Source: Chara braunii (Eukaryota > Streptophyta > Charophyceae > Charales > Characeae). From it: a stretch of 35,255 nucleotides of DNA. The position numbers and the translations under genes were made by a program. Below the pieces are notes generated by a model. The model did no database searches and was not told the DNA's origin. It was given only the letters and a program-made list of their open reading frames with translations. Of the stretch, positions 8,103-17,742 are shown in pieces. The DNA lies in assembly GCA_003427395.1 (NCBI GenBank), contig BFEA01000388.1:1044772-1080026 (forward strand), written 5' to 3'. How positions within the stretch are numbered: position 1 is the stretch's first letter; each line of letters begins with the position of its first letter.

Positions 8103-8852
8103 CAACCTGGAGCGAGATCCCGCTACCGACGTATGTGGAGTGTATGTGGATTAGTGTTTAAGGTGTGACTGTCAGGCATCGTGGATTTGGCAGGAAATCA
8201 GCGGTAGCCTGTTTTTGTGAATTAAGCCCAGCAAAAGGATGTTTTTTTTTGCCCTCCCATTGGTAGGTTTTTCTTTCTTTTTTGCTGTGGGGGTCCTGTG
8301 GCGGTCCCAAACGTGCATGAAATCGAGACCAATTTTTTGGGGTAATGAAATCACGCACGTTTCATTCACGGCGAAGGCAAAGACGAAATGCCTTCATCGC
8401 TGGAAATTGATTGTGTTTTGGGAGGTGTTTGGGAGGGTTCGATCCCCTCACCTACAGCAAATGGTGTATGGAGATGCTCTCCTTTACCAAAGAGAATTTC
8501 TGTCAGAACATCCGAACAGCCTGCACTGCGGCCTATTTCAAGGAAGCCTTAGACTATTGTCAATGAATCTGTTCCGCATGCCCACTCACATGCAGTCGTC
8601 TTGACTGCCACAGCCATGGTCAGTGAATCTTACCCTGACATCTGACACCCGCCTGGAGCAGACACCATCTGTGAGAAGAGCACTTTCTTTTCTTTTTTAG
8701 CAGTTTTTTCTTAATTTGTTTGGTCATGAAATGTATTTTTTGCGTTTATTTTCCCTATTTCACGCTGCCACCCACCTGTCCCCCACCCGTCCCACACCGT
8801 CACACTAATCCACATACATGGCTAGTGGGATCTCGCTCCTGGAGTTCTATGT
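8103..8852. mobile_element. ~750-bp element with long terminal inverted repeats
   Basis: The left end (caacctggagcgagatcccg ... gtatgtggattagtg, 8103-8160) is matched in reverse complement by 8800-8850 (cactaatccacatacatggc ... gggatctcgctcctggag). The arms are imperfect over about 50-60 bp. The interior has an unassigned 121-codon frame at 8239-8604 with no domain I recognise, and a smaller inverted pair around 8309-8361 (aaacgtgcatgaaatc / gaaatcacgcacgttt). It is probably a non-autonomous DNA transposon. Confidence 0.65.
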
Positions 8853-9072
8853 AGCACACACCTCCCCATGGAAAATCTTGGCGGAGGTGTTTCATACAAG
8901 CATGTTGGGGAATAGCCGGGCGTGCCAAAGGGGGGACAATTTTTTTCAGGAAGCGTTGTTCATGCACTGTTTCTAGACTAGTACGCATTACCTGGTGCGA
9001 AAACAATGAATCCATGTTGTACCAAAAACCAGTTGTCCCCCAAAATGGCATCAACAAAACAGACTTGAAATT

Positions 9073-9424
9073 AGGGCATAGTCACACTTAGGACATACTC
9101 AGGCTAGCACTTGCCTGAACGTATCTGACTGCAGTTACGGCAGGACCTGAATGCAATGGACTGCAGCAACGTCCAGAGTTGAGTACAAAAAAAAACTCCT
9201 GATGTGAGTATGCCCTCAACAGCCTCTAAAGTGCGTCAAAAAAAACGTCCTGATGCGAGTATGCCGTCAATTGGCTCTAACGTGCGCCATACCAACCACT
9301 GGATCCCGGCTCAAGGCATACTCGCACTAGCACTTAACTGAATGGATCTGACGCAGTTACGGCTGCATCTGTCTGCAATAACGTCCAGAGCGGAGCTGAA
9401 AGAGTTCTGATGTGAGTATGCTGT
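9073..9424. mobile_element. MITE-2 cluster, two copies
   Basis: Copy one is 9073-9216 (with an extra terminal motif near 9268) and copy two 9314-9424. Each starts with a ggcatactcrcactagcactt-like end, contains 'ctgac.gcagttacggc' and 'taacgtccagag', and ends gatgtgagtatgcc. The ends are short inverted repeats. A third copy is at 23,637-23,757 and a reversed, decayed one at 23,245-23,337. Confidence 0.7.
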
Positions 9425-9535
9425 CAATAGCCTATAAAGTGGGCCACACGAACCAAGTGGATCTCTTCTCATATCAACGAAGAGGGTGTATGCTACTATG
9501 CATACCAGACTCGTCGTGCTGCAGCGAGAAACGCT

Positions 9536-9770
9536 ACCATGTCCCCTTGAACACAACATGCCCTCGTCATGGTTGCACAGGGCCGGAAAGATAGCTTGTA
9601 ATGCATTCATTATCAGGGTGGGTTGCCTTCAGGGGAAGATGGTGTGCCATGTTCCCTTGAACACAACACGTCCTCAGTATGGCTGTACTTAACTGGAAAG
9701 ATAGCTTGTATGCCTTTATTGTCAGGGGTGTTGAAGAAAAAATGGGTCCGGGCGGAGTGCTACCAGTAGC
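9536..9770. repeat. Two-unit tandem repeat, ~113 bp
   Basis: 'ttgaacacaaca(t/c)g(c/t)cctc' and 'ggaaagatagcttgta' occur in both halves in the same order (near 9546/9594 and 9657/9700). No gene recognised. Confidence 0.7.
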
Positions 9771-9990
9771 ACTGTGCGCTCAAAGTTCTTCATGACATGG
9801 GCTTTCACGACGAGGGCGGGGGAAGGGTGGCGGGCTGGGAGGATGGGGAATTGAAGGGAGCTGCCCTTGCTGGACTAAGAGGTGAGTCCTGCGCAATACT
9901 TTTGAATTCGATGGGACCTGCGGGTCGGTTGCGGATGGTGTAGAATGGGTGCTCTGATATGAGCAGCCACCGATTCGACAAACCGCGCCA

Positions 9991-10013
9991 CGTTTCATCC
10001 TTGCACAGGGGCC

Positions 10014-10045
<32 letters not shown>

Positions 10046-10063
10046 ACAGATGTCCCGAAGGAC
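9991..10063 (-). pseudogene. U6 snRNA pseudogene, 3'-truncated
   Basis: On the minus strand this starts GTCCTTCGGGACATC and includes the hallmark U6 words TTGGAACGATACAGAGAAG, ATTAGCATGGCCCCTG and GCAAGGATGA. U6 identity stops after about 73 nt; plant U6 is about 102 nt. The sequence continues into unrelated DNA with no terminal oligo-T. Upstream on the minus strand there is no TATA box at the expected -25 to -30 position, so this is a retrocopy, not a transcribed U6 gene. A longer U6-LINE fusion at 31,975 breaks at nearly the same U6 position. Confidence 0.85.
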
Positions 10064-10566
10064 TTGCGAGAGCTTTTTCTTGATTCTATGTGTGGGCAGT
10101 GGTGCATGGCTGTTCTTAGTGGGTGTAATGATTTGTTTTACGTGAAAAAAGGGGCCAATCTCTGAGCAAAGCATTGCTTTCTCAGATTAACAAATATCTT
10201 GGTTATTGCTGCAGAATGCAACATAATATCGGCATAGTGAAGGGGCAGTTCAAAAGAAGAAGAATAAAATCATGAAAGTGAATGGTTTCAGCGTGCTCTT
10301 CTTGTTTTGTCCTGTGTAATTGTTATCGTCCGTTTCACAAAGTGCGCTCTTTTAGTTCATACTTCATACTAAGTTCATAGATTTGTGAGAATATATATTA
10401 TATTTTGCCCCTTTCTTTTTATTTCCTGTTTGCTGGAAGAGGCTTGGTAAGCTGGTGGTACATGTTTCTGTTGCTGGGCAGGTATGTATCCAATTGGCGT
10501 AAACCCGGCGATGACTTGATGATGGATAACCAAGAGGCAGAAAAAGTTGGCGGTACGAGGTTCGTA
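10064..10566. other. Stretch without recognised genes
   Basis: Moderately AT-rich. I see a short TA run near 10,392 and scattered short open frames without any domain. No promoter, RNA gene or clear repeat was recognised. Confidence 0.4.
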
Positions 10567-10577
10567 ACAGAGATGTC

Positions 10578-10722
10578 ATGCTGCACCCTAATACAAATGT
10601 GAGGTGGAATCCAAATGATTGAATTGGATGAAATGATATCAAAACAATTACCTGGGGGCGGTCGGTTCAACGACAACATCTCTCGGGGGTCGTTGCCCTT
10701 TTGAAGGAGAAAAAAGGAAGTG
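10578..10722 (+). mobile_element. 5'-truncated SINE flanked by 11-bp TSD
   Basis: The 11-base direct repeat acagagatgtc stands on both sides (10,567-10,577 and 10,723-10,733). The insert contains 'ttacctgggggcggtcggttc' and 'cgttgcccttttgaagg' followed by an A-rich end. These match the 3' body of the tRNA-headed SINE at 2280-2460, but the A box is missing. The clean TSD shows retroposition. Confidence 0.8.
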
Positions 10723-10764
10723 ACAGAGATGTCGACCAGTGGCCTATCTGAGTGCCGACAAGTC

Positions 10765-11005
10765 AAAACCACCTGTTCACGACAACCGCACCATAAAAAC
10801 CAAAGCTATAACCCAGAACCAGAACCAGAACCAGACCCCCAGAACCACAAACCGAAACCAGAACCATAACCAGAAGTGGACCAGAACCACTATATGCACC
10901 TGTTCACGACAACCACACCATAACCAAAACTATAACAGAGAACCAGAACCAGAACCAGAACCCGAACCCCACAACCATAAACCGAAAGCAGAACCGGAAC
11001 CATAA
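10765..11005. repeat. ccagaacc-rich satellite, left block
   Basis: Units of about 127 bp share 'acctgttcacgacaac', 'caccataa', runs of ccagaa, and 'cagaagtggaccagaacc'. The array continues at 19,980 after the LTR retrotransposon, so it was one array before the insertion. Confidence 0.85.
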
Positions 11006-11891
11006 TGAAACAGTATTCACCAGTTGCAGTAGCGAATGCAGATCCCAGGGCTCGATCCCTAGTTCCCCGTCTTACCCGTGTACAGTATCAGTGTTAACCT
11101 GTAGACTTGAACCCGCGACCTGTAGGAACGCCAGTGGTAGGTAGATTGTCGTAGGTCCCAGGGTAGAAGGGAATCTAACTGTAGACCTGTAGAGTAGGAG
11201 TCTAGATGGTTCCGAAGTCGTAGTTGTAGGATGCCTGAAGGGTCAAGGTCGTAGCTGCTACTTACCTGAAAGGGCGAAGTCGTAGCTGCTACAGTACCGA
11301 AAGGCCAAGTTAGAGACTTCTAGAAGTGGCCTTTCGGAGTTAGCCTGCGTTCAACAGAGGCAAGTGGTCAAGTGGTGGTAGGCCACCTCGCTGAGTCAAC
11401 AGTCCCAGTTAGTCAGTCCGGTCCTGTCCAGCAAGTACCGTCTGGGACTGTGCGCACCAAGGGCCAAGGGACACAGAGCAGACCAACGCAGCGCAGAAGT
11501 ATAAATCAAGAGGCTGCGTCCAGCCATTCATTCATTCCTGCGGATGCCATGCGGAAGCGCTGCCTCAGCAGCTTGTGCGAGGAGGTCTGCAGTGCGCCCG
11601 AAGACGAAGTGGGCAGAGAGGTGTAGTGTAGCGATAGGGTAGTGGCAGCTAGCGCTGCCATAGCTGTAGCATAGTGTGTGTGTGTGTTGCGTATGGAGAC
11701 TGAGTGTAGCGTGTGGGACATCCAGGGTGATCCAGAGTGCGAACAGTGAGTTGTGTGGGCGCGCAGTCGCCATAGCCAGTTGGAAGAGAACTCTTATCTG
11801 GGCACGATATCTTGTGTGGGCGCATGTCGCTAGTGTGCTGTACCGCTGTTTGCATGCATGACGAAGTGTGAATAAGCCGAGACTGATTGCA
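11006..11891 (+). repeat. 5' LTR
   Basis: Starts TGAAACAGTATTCACC and ends CTGATTGCA. It differs from the 3' LTR at about seven positions outside N bases, plus one 8-bp indel near 11,812. Confidence 0.93.
11500..11506 (+). promoter_or_regulatory. Candidate TATA box in 5' LTR
   Basis: TATAAAT about 390 bp before the LTR end, conserved at 19,580-19,586 in the 3' LTR. It is a plausible start-site determinant for the element RNA. The assignment rests on motif and location only. Confidence 0.5.
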
Positions 11892-11892
11892 C

Positions 11893-11910
11893 TGGTATCA
11901 GAGCAGGTAT
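11893..11910 (+). promoter_or_regulatory. Primer binding site (initiator-Met tRNA type)
   Basis: TGGTATCAGAGCAGGTAT begins one base after the 5' LTR. It resembles the tRNA-iMet 3' end complement used by most plant LTR retrotransposons (TGGTATCAGAGC core). It primes minus-strand DNA synthesis. Confidence 0.9.
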
Positions 11911-12120
11911 CCGCTGTTCCATGCGCGCGATGGTTGCAGGGCAGATGTGCCATAGCTGAAGTGACCGCCGGAGGAGGCAGTCCGCCATAGCGGACCTCGA
12001 GGTGGAAGAAGACGCCGCGCACCTGCAACAAGAAGACCACGAGAGAGAGAGAGAGATGAGTGATACAAGATTGGTTACTTANATTGGTTACTTACCTGCT
12101 GCGCTGAAGATACTGCTACG

Positions 12121-12181
<61 letters not shown>

Positions 12182-13366
12182 GCGATCCAAGATTGGTTGC
12201 CACTTACCTGTGAGCCGAGCTGTGGAGTCCGGTGGAGGAGGAAGACGGCGGTCATGGCCGCGGAGCATTGACACAAAGTGCTGGAGGAGAGAGAAAGGGA
12301 GGACAAAGAAGGAGGGAGTAAGGAGAGAGAAGAAGAAGTGTGGAAGGAGGAGGTTGGAGAAGAAGACAGACATAGCCGGGGGCGAGCACAAAAAAAATAA
12401 AATATATATATATATATATATATGACGATATATATATATAGAGAGAGAGAGAGCGAAAGTGAAGAGAAAGAAAGTGAAGGACGGGGAAGTAGACGACGAG
12501 GGTGACGAAGGTGGAGGTGCCGGCAGCCATAGCCGAGGTGAGGAGTTGACCACGCGTTGACTGGAGGGCTGGCCGCGTGGACCAAGGCGTTGAATGGAGC
12601 TGCTGACCAAGACTTTGACCAAGCTGGAGTTGGTGATATCTCGTTGACCCTTCAGCCTATCCCCTTACCCTGTGGATGTGCACTTACCCCACGGTACTTG
12701 CTGGGTCTGTCTGTCTAGTCTTTCTGCATTGAGTCTCTTCTGTCTTAAGTGTTAGGACTCTGTGGATGAAGGATAGGGCCTTGCTGCCAAACCTGCACGG
12801 GACTTAGTAGGACTAATCTCTACTCTGGCATCTGGAGACCTGGGCATGAGCGACGAGCGCTCGTTAAACAACTCGTCTAACCCAATGACTGCTACCGTCC
12901 GGCAGGTCTACTGAGCTCAGTGTAGAGGGTCCGAACTCCGAGCTGTGGGCTGAAACGAAGGCTGTCTTTAAGTGTTGAGGCCTGGTTGAACCACTCCCCT
13001 ACCGGACCCAGAAGGCTGATGATCCGTGTCTGACGACTCGACTGTCTCAAGGGATACGAACCCCTCCAAGGACCGGTACAGACCGGCGGGCTGCTCGGTG
13101 TGGCACAAGAGGTTGGACAGGCTGAGTTGTGGGCTGAAATCGCCAGAGGAACCAAGCTGATCACGTTGTCCTGTCTGCGACGTTAAAAAATTCTTGCGGA
13201 GTTTGGGGGATCTCCTTAAATGCCTCCTGATCAGCTTTGGGTTCAGTAGTGACAGCCTTAGAGTAGTTGTGAGTAGTGGATCTTAGAGGGTCAGTGAGTA
13301 GGTCAGTGAGTCCGGGTAGTGCTAAGTGGTAAGGAGTGAGACTCTTGTCGTGCACCAGACACCACG
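11911..13366 (+). other. Long untranslated leader of the LTR element
   Basis: About 1.45 kb between the primer site and the first gag-like frame. It contains a (GA)n tract at 12,121-12,178, a second purine-rich block to ~12,480 with an AT run at 12,402-12,440, and a partial duplication ('caagattggtt' near 12,069 and 12,189). An N lies at 12,082. The frames open here are read through GA/CT repeats and are not genes. Confidence 0.7.
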
Positions 13367-13720
13367 ATGGACGACTATCCAATGTATGGGTTGCTTGTTG
13401 GGTTCTCCCTCTGGGGGACCCTCTGGCGTCTCCTCTTCCCTCTGGGCTTCTGGCCCACTTTCACGTGTAGAGTAGGGCCCACTCGTGGTGGTACTTCCAC
13501 CAACCCTTACACGAAGGAGGAGGAGGAGAAGATGGCCGCCATTCTGCAGGAGAGGAAGGAGAAGAAAGAGGCCAAGAGGAAAGCCTTGAAGGAGGAGCAG
13601 GCAGCCAAATTGAAGAAGATAGAAGAAGAGATGGCTAGAGAGAAGGAGAGGATACAGAAAGAGGAAGCAAAGTTGAAGGAGGTGGAAGAAGAAGAGGAAG
13701 AAGATGAAACACCATTGTAG
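13367..13720 (+). pseudogene. Gag N-terminal part: membrane segment and coiled coil
   Basis: The 117-codon frame starts MDDYPMYGLLVGFSLWGTLW. Residues ~8-33 form one or two hydrophobic segments, and residues ~50-115 are a highly charged Lys/Glu coiled coil (KEEQAAKLKKIEEEMAREKE type). It ends at a TAG, but the same frame stays coding-like to ~13,926 (TGA) and ~14,008, then shifts into the gag frame at 14,052. I read it as the front of a long Gag interrupted by stops and a frameshift. A hydrophobic N-terminus is not typical of canonical Ty3/gypsy Gag and could direct particles to membranes (inference). Confidence 0.65.
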
Positions 13721-14051
13721 AGGAAGAAGGGGCAGTATAGTGGCAGTAGGGATGAAGAGATGGAGAAGCGGATCTCAGAGTGGGTCGCCAACTTATCCCT
13801 GGGCGAAGAAGAAGAGGTGGCGATGTATATCTCTAAAGATGATCAGGAAGCCGCTATGAGAGCTTGGGAAGCAGAAAAAGATGTTGTAAAGCGGCAGGCA
13901 ATGGAAAATGAAAGGAGGATGGAATGAAAGTTGGCCGTGATGAGGGAGAAGAAGAGGAGAGTGGACGCGGCAGCGGAGGCGGCAGAAGAATTAGAGGAGG
14001 TAAAAAAATAAAGAAGAGTAACTAGCCGCCCAGACCGAACTCCCAGCTCAA

Positions 14052-15071
14052 ATGCGAGTCATAGCCCGCAATGTTGCACGTCTGGCACGAATTCAGGCAA
14101 AGCAATATGACTTTAGTAGGAGTCAGCATATAGCTGCGCGTTCCATAAAGTTGGGGTTCCGGGACTTTGCTCGAGAGTTGGTAGGCGCTATAGGCACGGA
14201 GGTGGGCCACCGCCTCGACAAGACTGAGCGGTTCTGTGCCGGCGCCATTGAAGGCGTCAAAGCGGCAGCTCCCAAGGAGGAGGAAGCATGTCCTCCTCGC
14301 CGAGAACCGGTCGAAGTCAAATTCCCTGATTCCTACAGTGGAAAACGAGAAGAGAACTTTGACAACTGGGAGGCCAATGTCAAGACCTATGTGCATCTGC
14401 AACAGGTCTGCCCGGATCAGCAGGTTTTAATCGCGATCCACACGCTTAGGGATGAGGCCGCCAGCTTTGCAAGGTCCCTAGTTCGCGCTGCCAATTGTAG
14501 TGACTATCCAGTTGCGTACTCCTCGTTCACTTCCCTCACCGAGTTCTTGAAATTGCTGCGCGAGAGGTTCGCTGATGTCGCCCTTAGCGTTAAAGCCTCA
14601 AATAGGCTGCAGACGATCCACGCTCGCAAGTGGAAGAGCGCCAGGGCACTTAAGAGTACAATGGACGAATTGATAGCTGTCCCCTACCATGGGGTTACAG
14701 ACACCCAGTTGGTCGGCCTCTTTTATTGGGCCATACCCGAAGCCCTTCGAGGGCATTTCTTCGCAAAGAGCGAAGCCCCTGCCACTACGTACGATTCTCT
14801 TAGTCGTGAGGTGGTGGCCTTTGAGGCCAAGTCTATGTCAGTTTCCACCTTCTGGCACAAGGACTTGGATAAGGGTAAGCAATGGAAGGGCCGCACTATC
14901 TCAGGGCAAGCGAAGACTAAGGATAGTCTTGTCCTGACCCTAGATGAGGGTAATGTGGACGAGATCCCCTACGACCAGATTGAGTGGGGGTTAGAGGAGG
15001 AGGACAGCGGTGTGGGCCAAGGGAGGACCTACGCTGCTGTTGCGGCTAGAGGGAGGCCGCAAGGAGGATGA
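14052..15071 (+). pseudogene. Gag capsid region
   Basis: A 339-codon frame, the longest intact gag segment. Residues ~90-245 have the layout of a retrotransposon Gag/capsid domain: 'VKFPDSYSGKREENFDNWE' at 89-107 (the usual P..Y.G....W entry), then helices including 'FLKLLRERFAD' and 'YWAIPEALRGHFF'. The annotated Met is only the first ATG of the open stretch; upstream coding sequence joins in another frame near 14,000. It ends at a stop before the zinc knuckle, which lies in a different frame, so Gag is truncated. Capsid forms the particle that packages the element RNA. Confidence 0.8.
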
Positions 15072-15309
15072 GGCCAGGGCTTAAGGGGGCCGGGCCTCAG
15101 GGAGCTGGTTTCAGGGCGATCAGAGGGTTGGCGGCAGAGGAGGAAACCGCCAAGCGGGAGGCAGGGGTCAAGGTCCCCCGCAAAACCGTCCTAGAAACAG
15201 GTCTCCCTATAGGGTAGGAGGATGGCACCCTGGGCTACCGCAATGTAGGCCTTGGGAAAGTTTGGGTCTGGACCAGGCTTTATGGCAACAACGATTGGAC
15301 CGGGGCCAA

Positions 15310-15351
15310 TGCATTTTCTGCGGTGACCCGGGCCATATCATCAAATACTGT
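15310..15351 (+). pseudogene. Gag nucleocapsid zinc knuckle (CCHC)
   Basis: CIFCGDPGHIIKYC is encoded here: C-X2-C-X4-H-X4-C, the retroviral-type RNA-binding zinc knuckle. It is preceded by a Gly/Arg/Gln-rich stretch (15,072-15,300). The frame (position 1 modulo 3) differs from the capsid frame (0 modulo 3), so a frameshift separates them in this copy. Confidence 0.85.
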
Positions 15352-15482
15352 CCTAAGTATCGAGAGACCCGAGCGGCTGTCCAAGGGCCAAAAGGCAGCC
15401 GCCGGTAGGGGTAGCAACTGCCCCTACCACTAGGCCATGTGGGGAACATAGCGCTAGCCGGCAAGAGACTCCCACACCACAT

Positions 15483-15785
15483 GTGCCTATGGCAGAGGTT
15501 GCAGGCCGGTGTCTAGATAGCTGTCCCGAAACTGCTTGTGTTAGAGTTTCGCTAGACAAATCCCTCACAGGCGTGGCCGAAGAGTTGAAGGAGAGGATGC
15601 CCTCCTGGGCCAAGATGAAGAAGGAGAATAAAGGGCAGCTTATATTACTAGATACAAAGATTTTTAGAAGTAGAGTAGGGGCCCTAGTAGATTCAGGGGC
15701 CACCTGCAACTATATTCGTAAGAAAGCGCTGCAGAAGTTGAAGCTGGGACTTAAAAGTCCAAAAGCTAGCAGACCCTATAGTTAG
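15483..15785 (+). pseudogene. Pol: aspartic protease, N-terminal part
   Basis: The 100-codon frame contains ALVDSGATCNYI; the catalytic Asp codon is at 15,690. DSG followed by ATxNYI is typical of Ty3/gypsy proteases, which cleave the polyprotein during particle maturation. The frame is lost around 15,770 by an indel, ends at 15,785, and resumes in another frame at 15,808. The coding continuity on both sides shows this is decay or an assembly error, not a true gene end. Confidence 0.85.
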
Positions 15786-15807
15786 TATCCTCGCAGACAA
15801 TCGTACT

Positions 15808-16449
15808 ATGATTGTAGAGGAGTATGTAGAGGGAGTCCAGGCGTATTTCCGCCTAGAGAAAGATGGAAAAGTGGAAAGGATTCTCCACTCCCTGACTCTC
15901 CTCGTAGAGGACAGCCTCCCCTTTGATATTGTGCTGGGAATGGATTGGGGAGAGGCAGCCGGGGCCACACTCCATTTGAAGGAGCACGAGTGTAGGCTCC
16001 CTAGTTCTGCAGGTGAGGCCAAGACTGCCCGCCTGTTCCATGTGTCAGGGGTAGAGAATTCCTTGGCGCATTGCTGCTTTAGTGCCCCCGCGTTCGCTAG
16101 ACTGGTGAAAAAGGAGAAGTTGGAGGAACAGGTTCTTGTTGCCTATGTTAGGCCAGTGACTGAGCCTACGGAAGAAAAGCCGATGGACCCTGCGATTGCC
16201 AAGCTGCTGGAAGAGTTCAAGGATCTAACTGAGCCGCCGATAGGAGTGGTACCGCGACCCATCCAGCATCGCATTGAGATAGAGCCCGACAGTAAAACTC
16301 CTAAGGGCGCTGTGTATAGGATGTCCCCACGGGAGTTAGAGGAGCTTCGCAAGGAATTAGACGAGCTCCTCGAGAAGGGTTGGATTAGGCCCAGTTCGTC
16401 TCCGTTCGGAGCGCCTGTTCTCGTTGTCCCTAAGAATATAGGGGTCTGA
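15808..16449 (+). pseudogene. Pol: protease C-terminus and start of reverse transcriptase
   Basis: 213 codons. Residues ~38-48 (FDIVLGMDWG) are the second conserved protease block. From residue ~125 it reads as the linker and RT fingers: 'PIQHRIEIEPDSKTPKGAVY' and 'LLEKGWIRPSSSPFGAPVLV', matching the usual Y.MSP.E..E....LL..G.I.PS.SP..APV pattern. The frame ends in TGA at 16,449, where several expected RT residues (the R.C.DYR..N block) are mostly absent. A short deletion plus frame change is the simplest reading. Confidence 0.88.
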
Positions 16450-16460
16450 ATGCCATTACA

Positions 16461-16898
16461 GTGAAGAATGCTGAGCCACTGCCTAGGATAGACGATCTCT
16501 TAGATCGAGTGCAGGGGGCGAAGTATTTCTCCAAGCTAGATTTGAAGTCCGGATATCATCAGATAGAGGTGCATCCTGATGATCAGTACAAGACAGCCTT
16601 CTGGACTAGATATGGGCACTACGAGTTCATAGTGATGCCCTTTGGACTAACCAATGCGCCAGCTACGTTCCAGCGCTGTATGAACGATTTGTTTAGGCCG
16701 TGGTTAGACAAATTTGTTGTAGTTTATCTAGATGACATTTTAGTATTTAGTAGGACCCTCGAAGAGCACCAAGGTCATCTCAGGCAGGTCTTGGAGAAGC
16801 TGAGGGAAGCTAACTTCAAGATCAATGCAAAGAAGTGCGATTGGGCGAAAACCCAAGTTTTGTACTTAAGGCCACGTCTTAGACGGAGACTGCGTTAA
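16461..16898 (+). pseudogene. Pol: reverse transcriptase core
   Basis: 145 codons with 'KYFSKLDLKSGYHQI' (first catalytic Asp), 'FGLTNAPATFQ', and the active-site box YLDD at 16,725-16,736 (the usual form is YxDD). It copies the element RNA into DNA. The annotated start Met is internal to the domain. The frame is lost near 16,870 by what looks like a single inserted base in an A run after 'VLYL', and coding resumes in another frame by 16,880. Confidence 0.92.
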
Positions 16899-16947
16899 GC
16901 CAGAAGATAGCAAGATCGCAGCGATTAGAGATTGGCCCACGCCACGT

Positions 16948-17682
16948 ATGCTGACAGAGTTGCGTTCGTTCCTGGGCTTAGCTAATTACTATAGGAAGTT
17001 CGTGAGGAACTTCTCCACCATCGCTGCACCCCTTCGCAAACTGTTGAGAAAGGAGACCATCTGGAAGTGGGACAAGGACTGTACGTCTGCCATGAAGAAA
17101 GTGAAGCAGACCTTGATAGAGTATCCAGTCCTTAAAGTCGCCGATCCGTCCTTGCCTTTTGTCGTCACGACCGATGCTAGTCAATACGGCATAGGTGCAG
17201 TGTTACAACAAGACGATGGCAATGGGTATAGACCCGTAGAGTTCATGTCCGCCAGGATGCCTTCAGAGAAGGTCGCGACATGGACCTATGAGAGGGAACT
17301 CTACGCTCTCAGGCAAGCTTTAGACCACTGGAAGCACTACTTGCTTGGGAGGCACTTCTATTCTGACCATGAAACGTTACGATGGTTGAAGACACATGCC
17401 AAGATGACACCTAAGCTTACTAGGTGGGCCGCCGAGATAGATCAGTACGACTTCGAGCTCAAGCCTGTCAAAGGGAAGTACAATGTAGTCGCGGATGCTC
17501 TGAGTAGGAGGGCAGATTACTTTGGGGCAATAGTGCACTACCTCGATATAGGGAAGGATCTGCAGCAGAAGGTTAGAGAAGCCTACGCGCAGGACCCTAT
17601 CTATAGTGAGCTCCTTAAGAAGGTCAAGGAGGCCCCAGAGACTGAACCGAACTACCGCACTACTGAAGGGTTGCTTTTTTAG
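16948..17682 (+). pseudogene. Pol: RT thumb/connection and RNase H
   Basis: 244 codons. The start holds 'ELRSFLGLANYYRKFV', the hallmark of the Ty3/gypsy RT connection. RNase H follows from ~17,160: VTTDASQYGIG (first Asp), YERELYAL (Glu), YSDHETL (Asp) and DALSR. This domain removes RNA from the RNA-DNA hybrid. The frame ends at an in-frame TAG (17,680-17,682) while coding similarity continues in the same frame into the integrase, so this is a nonsense mutation in a continuous polyprotein. Confidence 0.92.
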
Positions 17683-17742
17683 AAGACTAATGTATTTGAC
17701 CGCCTGTGCATCCCCAATAGCGAAGAGATTCATAGCCTGATT

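Noticed and set aside
8432-8448. tRNA T-arm-like GAGGG-TTCGATC-CCCTC
   Set aside because: A perfect 5-bp stem with a T-loop, but no A box, D-arm or acceptor stem at the expected distance. Probably chance or a tiny relic.
12088-12622. Minus-strand frames of ~165 codons with SLSLSL runs
   Set aside because: They are translations of (GA)n/(CT)n and AT microsatellites within the retrotransposon leader. The same reasoning applies near 24,394-24,692 and 25,915-26,169.
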